Source: Hippasteria phrygiana (Eukaryota; Echinodermata; Asteroidea; Valvatida; Goniasteridae). Taken from it: a DNA stretch of 64,000 nt. Shown here in pieces: positions 21,186 to 32,870 of the stretch. Numbering within the stretch: the first letter of the stretch is position 1; every line of letters begins with the position of its first letter. The notes below the pieces were generated by a model. It was not told the origin of the DNA and searched no databases. It was given only the letters and a program-made list of their open reading frames with translations. The DNA lies in assembly GCA_037893225.1 (NCBI GenBank), contig JAZGUH010000209.1:434001-498000 (forward strand), read 5' to 3'. Both the position numbers and the translations under genes were made by a program.

Positions 21186-23549
21186 AACAGGAGTTTGTAC
21201 ATGTAAATGTACATTGCACATTTGTACACAAATGTCTCATGTGCACTCGCATGCAAGTATCATTAAAACTGATGAATTATGGATTGGGGGATTTCTTTGT
21301 CATTTTAGGAACCACGAGTGCAAAGCCATTGCTCTCTATTTAGCTCCATGCAGTGACCCTGAAACTGACTTAAATAATGGCATAAATGCCATTCCAATTT
21401 CATTCTGCAGAGGGCAAAGGGTCTATAGATGAATAGTTTCCTGTCGCGCTGAATGCAGGAAACAGCCCCAAGAGTCCACAAAATGGGGCAACTGTCAAAC
21501 AAATGGTGCAGGCCATGCACGCTGAACCACTCCACATTATTTTTTTCTCTCCAAATAGGCACTTCACTCACACAAGCACTTCCGTTGCCGAAATCTGTGC
21601 TCACATTCCTTTACACGCACAGCACACACATCGCTGCACAATTCCTATGGCAGCGCGTACTTCCGGCCAACACACAGTCCGTGGCACGCACTTTCGGCCA
21701 CATCGCAATTTCGGGTTTTTCGATAGGTAACCTTCGGTCGAAATTCGCTAGATTCCTATCGGTCCAATCCCTTAGAATACGTCATCATCGGAGAGAGAAA
21801 GAGCTTCAGCATCCTTCGACGCGTGAAAATCGAACAATGGCTTCCACTTGATCGCGCTGTTTAAAATGTTCACACCGTCAAAAATCACATTTTGAGAGGA
21901 CGAATCTGGAAGCGCTAAGGTGTGTATAGATTAGTGTTTATTACAGATTTAGAAAAGCAAAATACAAATGTCATACGAGCAAAGGATTTTTAGCGAAACG
22001 CAGTTCTTTGAGGGGTGGTTTTCGGGGTCTGAGCATTAAAACGCCGCAACGACCCACGGAAGCTCCGTGCAACGGCGTGTGTTGTACGTGTGTGCGTGGT
22101 CGAGTCAAACCGCATGGCCGATCTGCAGCACATTGCAACTGCTTTTTAACGGCAAAGATCATGCGTTCAATCGGGTTTCTACTGAAAAAGGAGGATTTCC
22201 TCATAACCATACATTGGTTCGACTATAATTCATGTTTTAATCTCTACATTTTCGCTTTTTATCGTTCAAAAAATTGCCTTACTCTCGTTCGTTGTTTCGT
22301 ATTTTGCTTTTAGTGGGCGATACCATTTGTTTAATGGGGGTGTTTGGAAATTATTTGTTTTTGCAGACATTTTCTGCAGCAATATTTTTGGCGGATTACC
22401 AGTAAATGGATGTTTAAAAAATGTTTAATCATCATCTGATCTGCCTGCGAATTATTTTCAAAATAAACTTACACATAAAAACGAAAATGTGCCGTGGAAG
22501 AATTCTCAATTTCCCTCAACCGAAATATGTACCCCCGTATATGTCTACAAATGTACCTGTACCACTTTTTCCCGAAAAACACTGCAAAGTGCTGTTTTAT
22601 CACATACCATATAAATATGCAAATTAGTTAATGAAGAAAAGAAGTCGGGTTCACTTCTCAGAACTTTTTTCTCAAAACAAAGCTTGCATTTATTACAACT
22701 GTTTTTTTTCCAGCAAATTTAAAACCGAAAACGTTTTCCTTCATATTTTTACATAATTTGCTAATTAATTATGCAAATTTTGTAATTATTTAAAAATGTA
22801 TAGATCTACATGTACATGTACATGTACTTGCATTCCCAACAGCCAGATTTTGCAGACTTGTTTAAAATTTCATTAAGATATATTTGTTTTTGACTAAGGT
22901 TTTCTATGTCTACATGACAAATTTGCATAATTTACCCCTAATTAGTTAATTAATTATGCAAATTAGATCATTATTATAACTTCTGTTTGCACTTTTGAAA
23001 AGCTTTATTTCATACCAAAGCTTAAACTAAATGTCGAGCAAGTCTGATACCATGTGACAAGGATAAAAGAAAGAGTAACACTTCTCCAGTCATCTTTTCG
23101 GCTAAAAAAATCACTTATTTTACAAAACTTAATTGCCCGTAACTTCCAAATGCAATGACCAATTAAAAAAATTCCAAAAGATTTCTTCTAATGAAGACTC
23201 ACTCCATCAAATGGCGTCTATTGTAAGTGCTTTGTTCCTATTATTAAAAATTCACCTGAAATGTCTACTCGAAATATGCATTTTACAAGTGTGGGTTACA
23301 CATGTAAATCATAATCCATCAAGTACATGTGGGAAGGGATACTGTGTAATCTTGTCACTTACATCACCTTTACAACACACTTCAAATGTTACTGCAGGGC
23401 AAAGAAGACAGTCAAATTGTGTATAGAAGATACTGTAAACATTTTGTACGGGTTATCCATTACGTCTGAGGAATTGGGACAATACATGTAGGGGATAAGT
23501 GATTACAATACAACTATTAGGGCCTGAGCCCAAGTCCTCAGTAGTGTTC
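21186..23549. other. Intergenic stretch, 2.4 kb
   Basis: No coding exon with convincing splice context. Several AT-rich blocks with TTAATTAATTATGCAAAT-like sequence around 22740-22975 occur twice in the region. No bounded element was delimited. Confidence 0.4.
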
Positions 23550-23557
23550 ATGTACAA

Positions 23558-24003
23558 TAGGGCTGTTCATTTTCGAGTAATTTAGTATTCGAATATTCGA
23601 AACTGGGTTTGACCGAATGTTTCGAATATTCGATACTTGCCGATCAAGTTTTTCAGTGCATGCCGAACCGGTAAAAAAAACATTACACGTAAAAGCACGC
23701 CGGTGTTTTACGTATAGTGATTGATATTATGGACCGTTCAAACGGCATTTTTTTGCATGCCCCTGTTTCATCAAGGGTTTTACGGACAGGAACAATAAAC
23801 TTCCATCCACAAACAATTACGATTGACAAAAATGCGACATTTGACACTACTAAGCGCCGTAACTTTTCTATTAAAATAGCATCAGAGTCTTATCTGTACG
23901 TGCATATCTTTTCGAATATTCGAACTGGCAAAATGGTACAATGTATTTTAATATTCGCTTGACGATCGTATATCGATTATTCGGTATATTCGGGACAGCC
24001 CTA
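23558..24003. mobile_element. hAT-like element, 446 bp, with perfect 8-bp duplication
   Basis: Begins TAGGGCTGTTC and ends GGGACAGCCCTA. ATGTACAA is directly repeated at 23550-23557 and 24004-24011, the 8-bp size diagnostic of hAT insertion. Ends carry TTCGAATATTCG-type motifs. A partial inverted relative is at 6930. Confidence 0.88.
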
Positions 24004-24699
24004 ATGTACAAACCTTATGGGACTTGTTGAGAAAAAGTTTCAAGTCCAAACAGTGGGAACAATGGAAGAGAACAACTTGAGTCTTCAGTAGTATGAGAAA
24101 AAAACACAGTCTACAAGTATGTTTTAGTAACCAGCATGATCTAATGTGTGTTTTTATTTGAAGTAAGAAAAAGGTGATGGTATTACATTCTTCAAATATC
24201 TTTCCAGTTTTCTCACACAATAACAGAAGAAACTCTTTGTCAAAAGTGCGTTTATGGGATAACAATATTGAATTTATCCCTCCTAATAACCACCAACAGA
24301 GTTTTAAAGAAATGTTGGTCAGAAATGGATTCCAAACGAGCTACATGTACATAGTACAATGTATACATTTTTGTGTACGCGGGTGATTCCATAAATGTGG
24401 GGGCCAATGACTTTTGGTGTCCCTCTTTACATTGTGATATTTGTTTCCCTTGTATTACCAACAGTGAAATATACAAATGATTTTAGTTGCTCAAATTATA
24501 GTACTTGTACCTAAATATCTGGTAGCAAAGGATGAAATATCTGACTAATTTCTTGACAGTATGGTGTCCTAAATAGTTCACGGTTTCACGTGTAAAAGGG
24601 ACACCAAAGCTGCGACATTTTAAAATCTGCTGTTGAAATGCATTGTTTGGTTCTCAAATACTCCCCGGGGTTAAGGGGTGTGTTCCAAGTTGGAATAAA

Positions 24700-24741
24700 A
24701 ATGAAATGAAATGAAATGAAATGAAATGAAATGAAATGAAA
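24700..24741. repeat. AAATG pentanucleotide microsatellite
   Basis: About eight to nine ATGAA units follow TTGGAATAAA. A short-unit tail after an AATAAA-like sequence is usual at the 3' end of some LINEs and SINEs, so this may mark a retroelement end. Confidence 0.85.
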
Positions 24742-24759
24742 TTGTATTCAGCAGGGTAG

Positions 24760-25240
24760 CAGCTAAATATGCGTGTTGGATGTTGTCATATTTGTGATCC
24801 ACCACCCCCTCACCAGGCGAAGTCGGCAAATGCCATTTATCTTATTTTAAAACTTAAAAATGCCGGCAATTCAATTGTGTAAAAATCTCCCATATAAAAA
24901 ATAATTACTTCTGTCTGGTTTTGGGGTGGGAGGGTGGATGCTAAATATACCTGTTGGATTCTGTTGTATTTAGCAGGGTGGAAGTAGACTTCTAGTAAAA
25001 TTTCAGTTGGATTTTGTTGGATTTGGCAGGGCTCATACAAACAAACACGAGTTATATTCTGTTGGATTCAGTATGGTACATGTTGAGGCTGCAAAATGCC
25101 AAGGCTGGTGTGTACAAGTAGGTGGAACATATATTTCAAAATTCAACAAAATTTGCTGTTGAATTTTGTTGTATTTAACATTCTTCTCATTTCAGTTTTG
25201 TAGGAAATTGTTGGATTTAGCAGGGCCATATGAAAAAACG
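24760..25240. repeat. Cluster of TGTTGGATT...TTTAGCAGGG motifs
   Basis: The phrase TTGGATT(C/T)(T/A)GTTG(T/G)ATTT(A/G)GCAGGG recurs at irregular spacing at least four times; a further piece is near 2000-2015. It is a dispersed, not strictly tandem, repeat. Confidence 0.55.
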
Positions 25241-25312
25241 CTGGGGGTTGCGGGTGAATGTGGAAAAACAAAATTTACAATTAATTCCTAGAATTGCTGC
25301 AAATGACTTGGA

Positions 25313-26218
25313 GGGTATTTTTTCTCATTCCAAAATGACTTTTTCAACCTAAAGCAGACTTTTCTTAACCAGTTCGCGTCGGATGACGAGTTAACTTGCA
25401 AACGTTTTGCGGTACTCGGAACGGATGACTGATAAACACGCACTCGCTGGAGACCGGTATCTATCTGTCAGTGACCCGCTGGCAGCGAGCGAGGCCCGAA
25501 GTATAGGGTTGCTCTGGCCTGCAGATTACGGCCCGATTCTGCCTGAACCGGAAAAATATTCCCGCAGCTGGGTTCGTGAATGTCAAAATAATCCCGGCGT
25601 GAACTGGTTAATTCTATTGACATCTTTTTTTAAATTTTGAACAGTTTATTGCAGTAGAAAATGAAATTTTCTTACACGCTTTACAGCAGTTGCCATGCGA
25701 ATCAACGTGGTTTTGCGAGTTTAATGTGCGTCGCAGTGATCGCCATCTTTATTTTCGCGATGCGTTTCGTTGTCTAGTTTCATCGTCACTTTACCCCAAA
25801 ATAAGACAGCAAAATGCAATGCGAAAATAAAGATGATGCACAGTAAACACGCAAAACCACGTTGATTCGCATGGCAAATGCAGTAAAGCACGCAAGAAAA
25901 TTGTATTCTCTACCACAATAAACTGTTCAAAATTTAAAAAAAAATGATAAACAGAATTAAGAACCCTCCTATGCAAACATACATTCTGAGCCATGTTGTT
26001 GTATGGGTCAAAAACTCAAAACCAGTCAAGGTGATTGTTTTTGACCCTCCTGCCACAGTACAAAACCACATGTAATCTGATCATGTCTGTGTAAAAGTAT
26101 AGCAGGGGAGGTGGAAGGAAATTTTGACTGATTTTGACCTTTTAAATAGTAGGAGGGATCTATTAAGATAAGTCTGCTTTAGGTTGAAAAAGTCATTTTG
26201 GAATGAGAAAAAATACCC
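25313..26218. mobile_element. Element with perfect 49-bp terminal inverted repeats, 906 bp
   Basis: 25313-25361 and 26170-26218 are exact inverted copies over 49 bases, starting GGGTATTTTTTCTCATTCCA. Inside, 25634-25770 and 25821-25950 are a second, diverged inverted pair around TGCGAATCAACGTGG. No transposase frame. A relative carrying one terminus is at 29350-29585. Confidence 0.85.
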
Positions 26219-27143
26219 TTGACTATTAAATAGACCTTTTCGACATTCTCAAAGCATCATGGGAACAGCATCAGAGCTTACTGGCATTAGAAGACAAGCG
26301 CATTAGAACGGACGTGATTGGTCACATGTTGGTTGTCATGGTTGCAAAAATACTCTTCTGATTGGCTAATAATGTGACATAAGGCCTATTAGCTGTTCTA
26401 ATTCCAGAATATGTTGCATTCATCAGTAACTGGTACCCTTATTAGAGGGATTCCCCAATTATTTCCTTTATTTTTATTGCTATTTAAAATTGATTTTTCT
26501 GGTTACTATTTTCCTTATGTTCCGTGCAAAGATATGTGAAAAGGGTATCGCTCAACTCATGACAGATATTTAGCATAAAATCAATTAATATTTGGACTGG
26601 TTCATAGTGCCATAGGCTTGTGTATACATTACATGGTTTGTTCGGTCTCCGGCTACAATATATTGTCAATAAGCGAGTTCGATAATTCTCAGGTCAAAGG
26701 TCAGCTGTACCAAATTCCGCCTCGTCGTATAGGCCCTGCACGCTGTTTTGGTACACCTGATGGAAAGATTTTACTTTAATACCCCCACAAAAATCGGTCA
26801 AGAACAGCAAAATCTTGGAAAATAACCAACCCTCCTTGATTACAACTGTCTAAACATGTTGCATAACCTGTTATTTCAATATTTATGTCAACATGTATGT
26901 GAACATTTTGTGTGACTATACATGGTGCCAAGAACTAGTTCCAACACAGAAAACACAAATTTTCTTCCCCTATATTGCACTAAAATGTCCCAACAAAATT
27001 CTCAAAATTCAAGGTTGTGCCAAGTATTTATACAATTCTGAACACAGGTGTATGGTGATTTTCCAAGATTTGCTGCTCCTGACCGATTTTGGTGGGGGTA
27101 AATCTTTCCTCCATGCTTTAATCTTCCATGTCTTCTGTGTACA
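26219..27143. other. Intergenic stretch with half of a foldback element
   Basis: 26672-26758 matches, in inverse orientation, the right arm of the hairpin at 34179-34316 (CGAGTTCGATAATT, then GGTCAGCTGTACCAAATTCC). Nothing else recognised. Confidence 0.55.
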
Positions 27144-28710
27144 TGGGTCATTCCACCAGGTTGGGACACAGTGTGTGACATTTATCCATATCTTTAAAAG
27201 TACCATTACATTTGATTCCGTTATTTCATGTAACATCAGTCTTTGGGTGGGCAATATTTTAGAAAGTTTTAAATCATGTAAATTATATTTTACCAAAAAA
27301 ATGATAAAAGAATAATGTGTCAGTTTGACGTAACCAGTTTGACGTAACATGGACACGTCCATATTTCCATTTTTGTGTTTTTTCAACACTTTAAATATAA
27401 ATATGGGAAATTCACCAAGTGTACTAATTAAAAGATGTACTATGCAACACAAGAACACTTTTTTTATGATAGTCAGTGTCCAAATATAGCAGAGACAGCA
27501 AGAACAGACGTGAGTGTGGACGTAACATGGACACTGTGTCCACTGTTACATCCACATAGTCGTACTTCCCCAATACGTCCGAGGACAATGCTTTGTGTTT
27601 CCTATTGTTCCTTTAATATAACCAACCCCCATAGACTAAGCACGTATCCTTACGTTCGAGGACCGATTTCAACAAAAGACTCTACGTTCGAGGACTGAAA
27701 GGTTTCTTTGTGTTTCCTTTCTTCTCTTGTCCTCGGAGATATATACAGTGCACGTACACACATGCATGTTTTTTTGTTCTTGCTGTTTCTGAGCTATTTG
27801 GACACTGGCAAGTGGCAACCATAACAAAAAGTGTTTTCTTGTAGCAATGAGTGTCTTTTAGTTAGTACATATAGTAAGTTGCATAATTATTTATTTAATG
27901 ACGAAAAATTAAGGCAGTCAGGACGTAACATTCAGTACTGACATGGTGTGACATGAAAATGCACATTTCTATAAATAATTGTGCAAACTCACTCTGTATA
28001 CTAATTACAAAACACAAACTGCAACACAAAAAACATTTGTTATGATATTCAATATCCAAATGCAGCACAACAGCAGAAATATATGTATGGTCATGGTCTA
28101 ACATGGTGTCCATGTTACGTCTGCACCGATTCTTCAAATTCTTGCTATTTCTGCTATATTTGGACACTGACTACCGTAGGTTTTTCATTGTTGCATATTG
28201 TGTCTTTTAATTATTGTACGTAATGAATTTCCCATATTTATTTAATAAAGTGTTAAAAAAACAAAAACAAAAAAAATGTTGGACACGGTGTTACAATTAC
28301 ATGTACGTCTATTTTACATTCAAAATAATACACTTTTTATCATATTTTTTGTTAAAATATAACTTTCTCAAATAATCTCACACGAAAACTTTCTTAAATA
28401 ATCTCACACCCAAAGACGGATGTCACATGAAATAACTGAATTAAATGTAATGATGGTTTTAATGATATGGTCATTTATACAACACCTGAATAAATCCCAG
28501 CCATCCGATTGGTGGATCGTCGATCACGTGCATTGAATTATTCGACCCATCACACGACGCGAACCCGCACCGCCCAAAACGTTCTATCACATGGTTCTAT
28601 CAAGCGGTGCGCGCGCATTGATAGAACCATGGAGATGATAGAACCAAAAGAACTTCCCTAATTTCACGGTCACTATTGTGGCGCTACAACAGGGCTGTCA
28701 TTCACACAAC

Positions 28711-28934
28711 ATGGCGGCCGAGTTTCCCGAACTGCGCGGTTTGTTCTCCTAACAGACGACAAAATATTGGAACTCGTAGGCGATGCTGACGCTCCAAATA
28801 CAAAGAGACAAATCAAATATGCAGTGAAACGATTAGATGAATTTGCAAGACACGCAGGAACAACAATTGAAGCTTTAATTGATTCGGAACTCGACAATTT
28901 TTTGTCGCGGTTTTATGCGGGACTGAGAAGGTAA
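28711..28934 (+). pseudogene. DUF3504/KIAA1958-like N-terminal exon, degenerate copy 1
   Basis: From 28737 a 65-codon open frame reads RFVLLTDDKILELVGDADAP, then NTKRQIKYAVKRLDEFARHA, and SELDNFLSRFYAGLRR before a GTAAAC donor-like site. NTKR..I..AVK.L.EF and ELD.FL..FYA..R are typical of the N-terminal region of Crypton-derived DUF3504 proteins (KIAA1958, QRICH1, ZMYM relatives). The likely ATG at 28711 is out of frame with it, so this copy carries a frameshift. No downstream catalytic exon is visible. Confidence 0.6.
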
Positions 28935-28988
28935 ACGGCACGTTGTAACGTTGCAATCTGTCGGATTTATTCAGGCGTTGTCTTAAAC

Positions 28989-29149
28989 AAATAATGAATG
29001 TTTTACATTCGTGCAATGGTAAGAATAATTTCATTCGGTGACGGATGGAATGTCCCATTCCACTCGGCTTCGCCTCGTGGAATGGAACATTCAATCTGTC
29101 ACCTCATGAAATTATTCTTACCATCGCACTCATAAACATTCATTATTTG
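28989..29149. repeat. Hairpin with 75-bp arms
   Basis: The left arm (AATAATGAATGTTT... to ATTCCACTCGGC) and right arm (GCCTCGTGGAAT... to ACATTCATTATT) are about 85-90 percent inverted copies by eye. Only the left arm is kept in the second copy (34058-34121). Confidence 0.8.
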
Positions 29150-29349
29150 TATAATAACAAACTGTGTCCCAACCTGGTGGAATGACCCACATTTTAACGC
29201 CTTTAAATAAAGGGCGATTTGTGTAGTGTAGGGCCCTGTTCCCAAGGGAACAAAAAATCCACTTTTAGGTTATTGGAATTGCCAAACTAGTTAGCGACAT
29301 TACAAACCAACAGGTATGTTGTAGATAAAGGGCAGGGTTTTAATTTAAT

Positions 29350-29585
29350 TTTTGAGGGAAATTTTGGGGTAAAGCGACGATGAAGACGACAAAACGCAAC
29401 ACGAAAATAAAGATGGCGATCACCGCGACGCACGCGCAGAGTAAACACCCAAACCCACATTGATTCGCATGGCAACTGTTGTAAAGCGCGCAAGAAAATT
29501 GCATTTTCTACTGCGTACTGGTGTCAGTAGAACTAGAAGTCTGCTTTAGGTTGAAAAAGTCATTTTGGAATAAGAAAAAATACCC
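29350..29585. mobile_element. Partial copy of the 49-bp-TIR element
   Basis: 29537-29585 repeats the terminal sequence of 25313-26218 (AAGTCTGCTTTAGGTTGAAA onward) with one or two changes, and 29355-29520 matches its interior (TTGATTCGCATGGCAA, GCGCAAGAAAATTG). The other end is missing. Confidence 0.75.
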
Positions 29586-29589
29586 TTGA

Positions 29590-30229
29590 CTCTAATTTGA
29601 TCAAAACTAAAAAGGGGCCCTAAACTTCACAATCGCCTAATTAAGCACCCGTTCAAAACATTTCCCGTTCCAGAACATGGAAAAGCATCCCCTAATCACC
29701 ACAACACCCACATTGCAGTTGCACACACTATGCACACACTCACCACACGCAAAGGATGATTCACTGAGCAAATATTCACACGCCTCCAACTTCACACATT
29801 GCCAACGTCAAATCATGGAGGAAATCCTCCCTCCAAAAAATCTACAATTTCAACGCCAAACTTACCGTATTTTTCAGGAAAGAAGGAAAGAGGAAGACTG
29901 CTTCCAACTGTAACAAGCTGAAATATTCCACGTTGTTTCATCAGAGTCAGAAAAAATGGCAATTTTGGCAGCCGTTTGGCGGCCCCGATTTCGCCGGTAA
30001 CAAATTATCAGAAACGCAGGTGCGTTCCTCCCCCAGGCCCAACGATAATGTGTTTCGCATCAATTACATTCCGCATCTGTTGCATTTCAGTTGGGAACCA
30101 GTCTAAGCTTGCAACGCAGAGATCATTGGCTGTTCAAGTTGACGACAGTATCCGGCATATTTGCACTCCACGCGATGCGCGAACATACCTCCGTACGTAC
30201 AAGCATGGAGTGAGCAGCCGCTGGTATGG
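29590..30229. other. Intergenic stretch
   Basis: No gene recognised. A short ATG frame at 29956 reading MAILAAVWRPRFRR runs into a GTAACA donor-like site, and longer overlapping open frames exist, but none resembles a known family. Confidence 0.35.
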
Positions 30230-30693
30230 TAGTCTTGGTTCAGGACTGCAGGATTTTAATTAGCTTGTTAGATAAAAAAAATAATAATAATAATAACTCA
30301 AAAGGCTCAATATCTTTCTACAGACTAAAAAACTTACTTGTGGAACGAAATCCCATTTTTCCAACCATTCTGTATAGTAGGTCTTAAGTTTTGACAGCCT
30401 ATAGCTGCACACTACTTAACAATTGTTGTATCGGAATCTGGTTTGAATTAAATTTTTTCACATTTTTTTTCTCGAAAATTGCGAAGAATTGAAAACAGTT
30501 TGGTGAAGAAATAATTTGCCCCGACTCCCAATTTCATTTGTTTGCGTTGCGTCAGTCTAGTGTGACGACCCGGCGTTCAAATTTTCAAACCACCTAAATC
30601 GAACGCACGCGCTATTAAAGTTTGTCGTGATAACGCCCTCTCGCGGTGGCCGGTTATCGCGTATATACGTAACAACGTCTTGAACCAAGACTA
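30230..30693. mobile_element. TIR element, 464 bp, ends TAGTCTTGGTTC
   Basis: Left end TAGTCTTGGTTCAGGAC and right end GTCTTGAACCAAGACTA are inverted copies. The termini are close to those of the hairpin at 12055-12253, so both belong to one family of ends. No transposase. Confidence 0.6.
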
Positions 30694-30742
30694 CTGGTAT
30701 GGGCGAGGCAGTAAATATTAATGGTGTTCCAAGAGTGGTAAT

Positions 30743-30901
30743 ATGGCGGCTGCTAGCGACAGTTTGTTCGTACAGCGCGCAACGGACAATGAGGTATATG
30801 GAACCGGAGACGGACGTATGAAGCTCAATTCTCCCTATCAATTAACCATAGAAGTTTTTCGAAACGGGTACAGTAATATCACCATCAACCAGCACAAGTG
30901 A
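30743..30901 (+). other. Short first-exon-like open frame, 52 codons
   Basis: ATG in a good context (AATATGGCGG) opens MAAASDSLFVQRATDNEVYG and runs 52 codons to a TGA; a GTGAGG donor overlaps the stop (CACAA|GTGAGG). It could be the first coding exon of an unidentified gene or chance. No similar protein comes to mind, and its phase does not fit RNF180 exon 1. Confidence 0.25.
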
Positions 30902-31990
30902 GGGCGCACTATACCGCCTTTAAGGTGCACCCACCACACTAATAGACTCCTATTGACCTTAGTGTAAAATCCACTAACTTCACAGCGAAAAAATCCTTAT
31001 ACAGGAGTCTCTCAGTTATTAGGGCACTACTGAAAATTATAGTTTGAATCTTAATCTGTCAAATTTTTTCAATTTTTGGTGGGAGGGTAGCCGTTTTAAA
31101 TTTTTGCTGATTGTCCCCAAAGATTACCACCCCTAAAACTGTTTTTTTTTTTCCAAACCGGCTAGCTGCCATTTTTCATACAGCATCCCTCCACTTGCCA
31201 AGCCAAATAGGACCAATTTTAAAGCCAAAGTTTATCAAGTCTGCACACAAGTTGAAGCACAGAACCCCCAGGTTATGATAGCTGATCATAATTACGCAAT
31301 CTATTAATTGCATGACCTCCAAAATTTATCATTCAAAAAAGTTGTGGGTTTACAATTTATGCTAATCAGCTTGGCGCAGCCATTTTTGACCTATTTAGTG
31401 TGGTACACCCTTAACTGCAAAATAGCATTGAAATTTTTATTTTGCGCGCGTGATCAGTGCGGATTTTTTCTCTACTTTTTTCATCATTGCACCCTTTTCA
31501 TTTGGTTCTAGGGAATTTCAGATTACTTTAAAACGTCTTATCAAATCAATAAAAAGTAAACAAATGCTAGAAGGGGCGAGGGCCAGATCTCGATTATTTA
31601 CTTGACTTTATTTCCGTCCTTACTGTACAAATACAGTAATTAGCCACTTTAGTAAACAAAAATATGACAAAATTCGTTGAATTAAGAAATATAAAGCAGG
31701 ACTCGCAAAAAGGAAAGGCTTGCCGAGTGCAAGTCCCCTGTATAAGACTATAAGAAAGAAAGGATTGGCCTAAATGAATACAATATACAAGACTAGAAAA
31801 ACATAAAAACGACCCAAAAAAGTACTGATGGTGAAATGAAATAAAATGTACATTAACATAAAGCGTGGTTCTTAAAAAAATATCAATTCATAACAATTGA
31901 TTGATAAATGCATGATGTACAACAATAAATTGATTATACCCTATATAAATATTTAAAGAGAATCATAAGATATTCCATCTGAAAGCTAGT
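30902..31990. other. Intergenic stretch, possible LINE 3' untranslated part
   Basis: No gene recognised. The part from about 31560 lies directly downstream (on the minus strand) of a LINE ORF2 remnant and contains the phrase GCACTCGGCAAGCC on that strand, so it may be that element's 3' untranslated region. Confidence 0.4.
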
Positions 31991-32870
31991 TACGAGTAAA
32001 TTAATGAACAAGCTTTGTACTTGTTGGGAAAGAATAGTTTCAATTTAGTTTTAAACATTGGTAAATATGCTAAACCTTCTAAGGATTTATCCAACGAATT
32101 CCAGAATGTGGATCCCGCTCAAATGTAATACTGTTTGTGCAAGAGAAATCCGGATAATTGATGGTAAGTGAAATTGAGCTGATTGGCGAGTTAAGAAAAA
32201 CATTCATATGGAAAAATTGAGATAAGGCAGGTTGGCAACTTTTTTGTTTGGAACATAAAAAGTCCAAACTAAAGATAATATAGTGTCCCATGTTTAAGAA
32301 AAAGAGAACAAGCGTGTGCTAGAAAAGTGTGTAATACGTAAAAAATTTCCTAAAGAAATAGAAGTCGATTTAGGAAACTGTGCCGAATTTCCCCAAACTA
32401 GAATTCCGTAATTAATGTAGGATAAAGGTAGAGTTTTGTATAAGGTCAGTAAAATATGTTTAGGAGTATATAAAACTTTACCCTATTAATAGTGGCTATA
32501 AAATGTTAAAACAAATATGATTCTTCCATTATAATCCGAAAACATTAATGTAATATTTTGCCGTAATTTACTCATCAATAAAAATGCCCATTGGTAAAGA
32601 AGCTAGAGAATTACCAGCATACCGGTAGTCGTTTCTATATTTAAAGAAAGTTTGTTTGATTTAATCCAATCAGAGATTGGATTAAATCAAGATCTGTTCT
32701 AACAGTGTCAAATAGGATGTATAGGCCTATGTCTTTAGGAATATAACTGTAAAATAAATTAGAATCGTCTGCAAATAAATACAAGCTAAACGTTTCGTGT
32801 GTTTTTCTTTTGTAAAGTCGAAAAGACCAAAGGTCAAAGAATTGGGAAATGCTTGTCTACCGGCCTATTC
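31990..32870 (-). pseudogene. Degenerate LINE ORF2 (reverse transcriptase)
   Basis: Minus-strand segments in changing frames read YLFADDSNLFYSY (the FADD catalytic box, about 32730-32800), KHILLTLYKTLPLSYINYGI then LVWGNSAQFP (about 32365-32445), and GSTFWNSLDKSLEG with FKTKLKLFF (about 32015-32110). These are, in the right order, the catalytic and C-terminal parts of a CR1/L2/Jockey-like ORF2. Multiple frameshifts and stops show it is dead. Confidence 0.85.

Larger units (their letters stand above)
28466..29155 (+). mobile_element. Nested insertion carrying a gene-derived exon, copy 1
   Basis: Starts TTATACAACACCTGAATAAA and ends with an inverted TTGTATAA. 28484-28600 is nearly identical to 33483-33600; the exon (28711-28934) is shared with 33760-33976. 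It finishes with a hairpin at 28989-29149, whose arms contain GGTAAGAATAATTTCAT and its inverse. The boundaries fit an insertion into the surrounding foldback element, but a clear target duplication could not be fixed. Confidence 0.6.
27144..29189. mobile_element. 2-kb foldback element with 29-bp perfect ends and nested insertion
   Basis: 27144-27172 (TGGGTCATTCCACCAGGTTG onward) is an exact inverted copy of 29161-29189. The interior up to 28465 is a set of inverted units built around TATTTGGACACTG and ATGGACAC(G/T)GT, and 27175-27310 is mirrored by 28320-28465. Between 28466 and about 29155 the symmetry is broken by an insertion that carries the DUF3504-like exon and its own 75-bp hairpin. 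Confidence 0.8.

Noticed and set aside
24692..24745. CRISPR-like or regulatory array at the AAATG repeats
   Set aside because: Plain pentanucleotide microsatellite; no spacers.
25407..25640. 77-codon frame MRYSERMTDKHALAGDRYLS with bacterial-looking composition
   Set aside because: It lies wholly inside the 906-bp TIR element; no homologue recalled, and contamination is unlikely because the element ends are intact on both sides.
26893..27458. 140- and 149-codon overlapping open frames
   Set aside because: They lie on opposite strands, cross the end of a foldback element and show no protein similarity.
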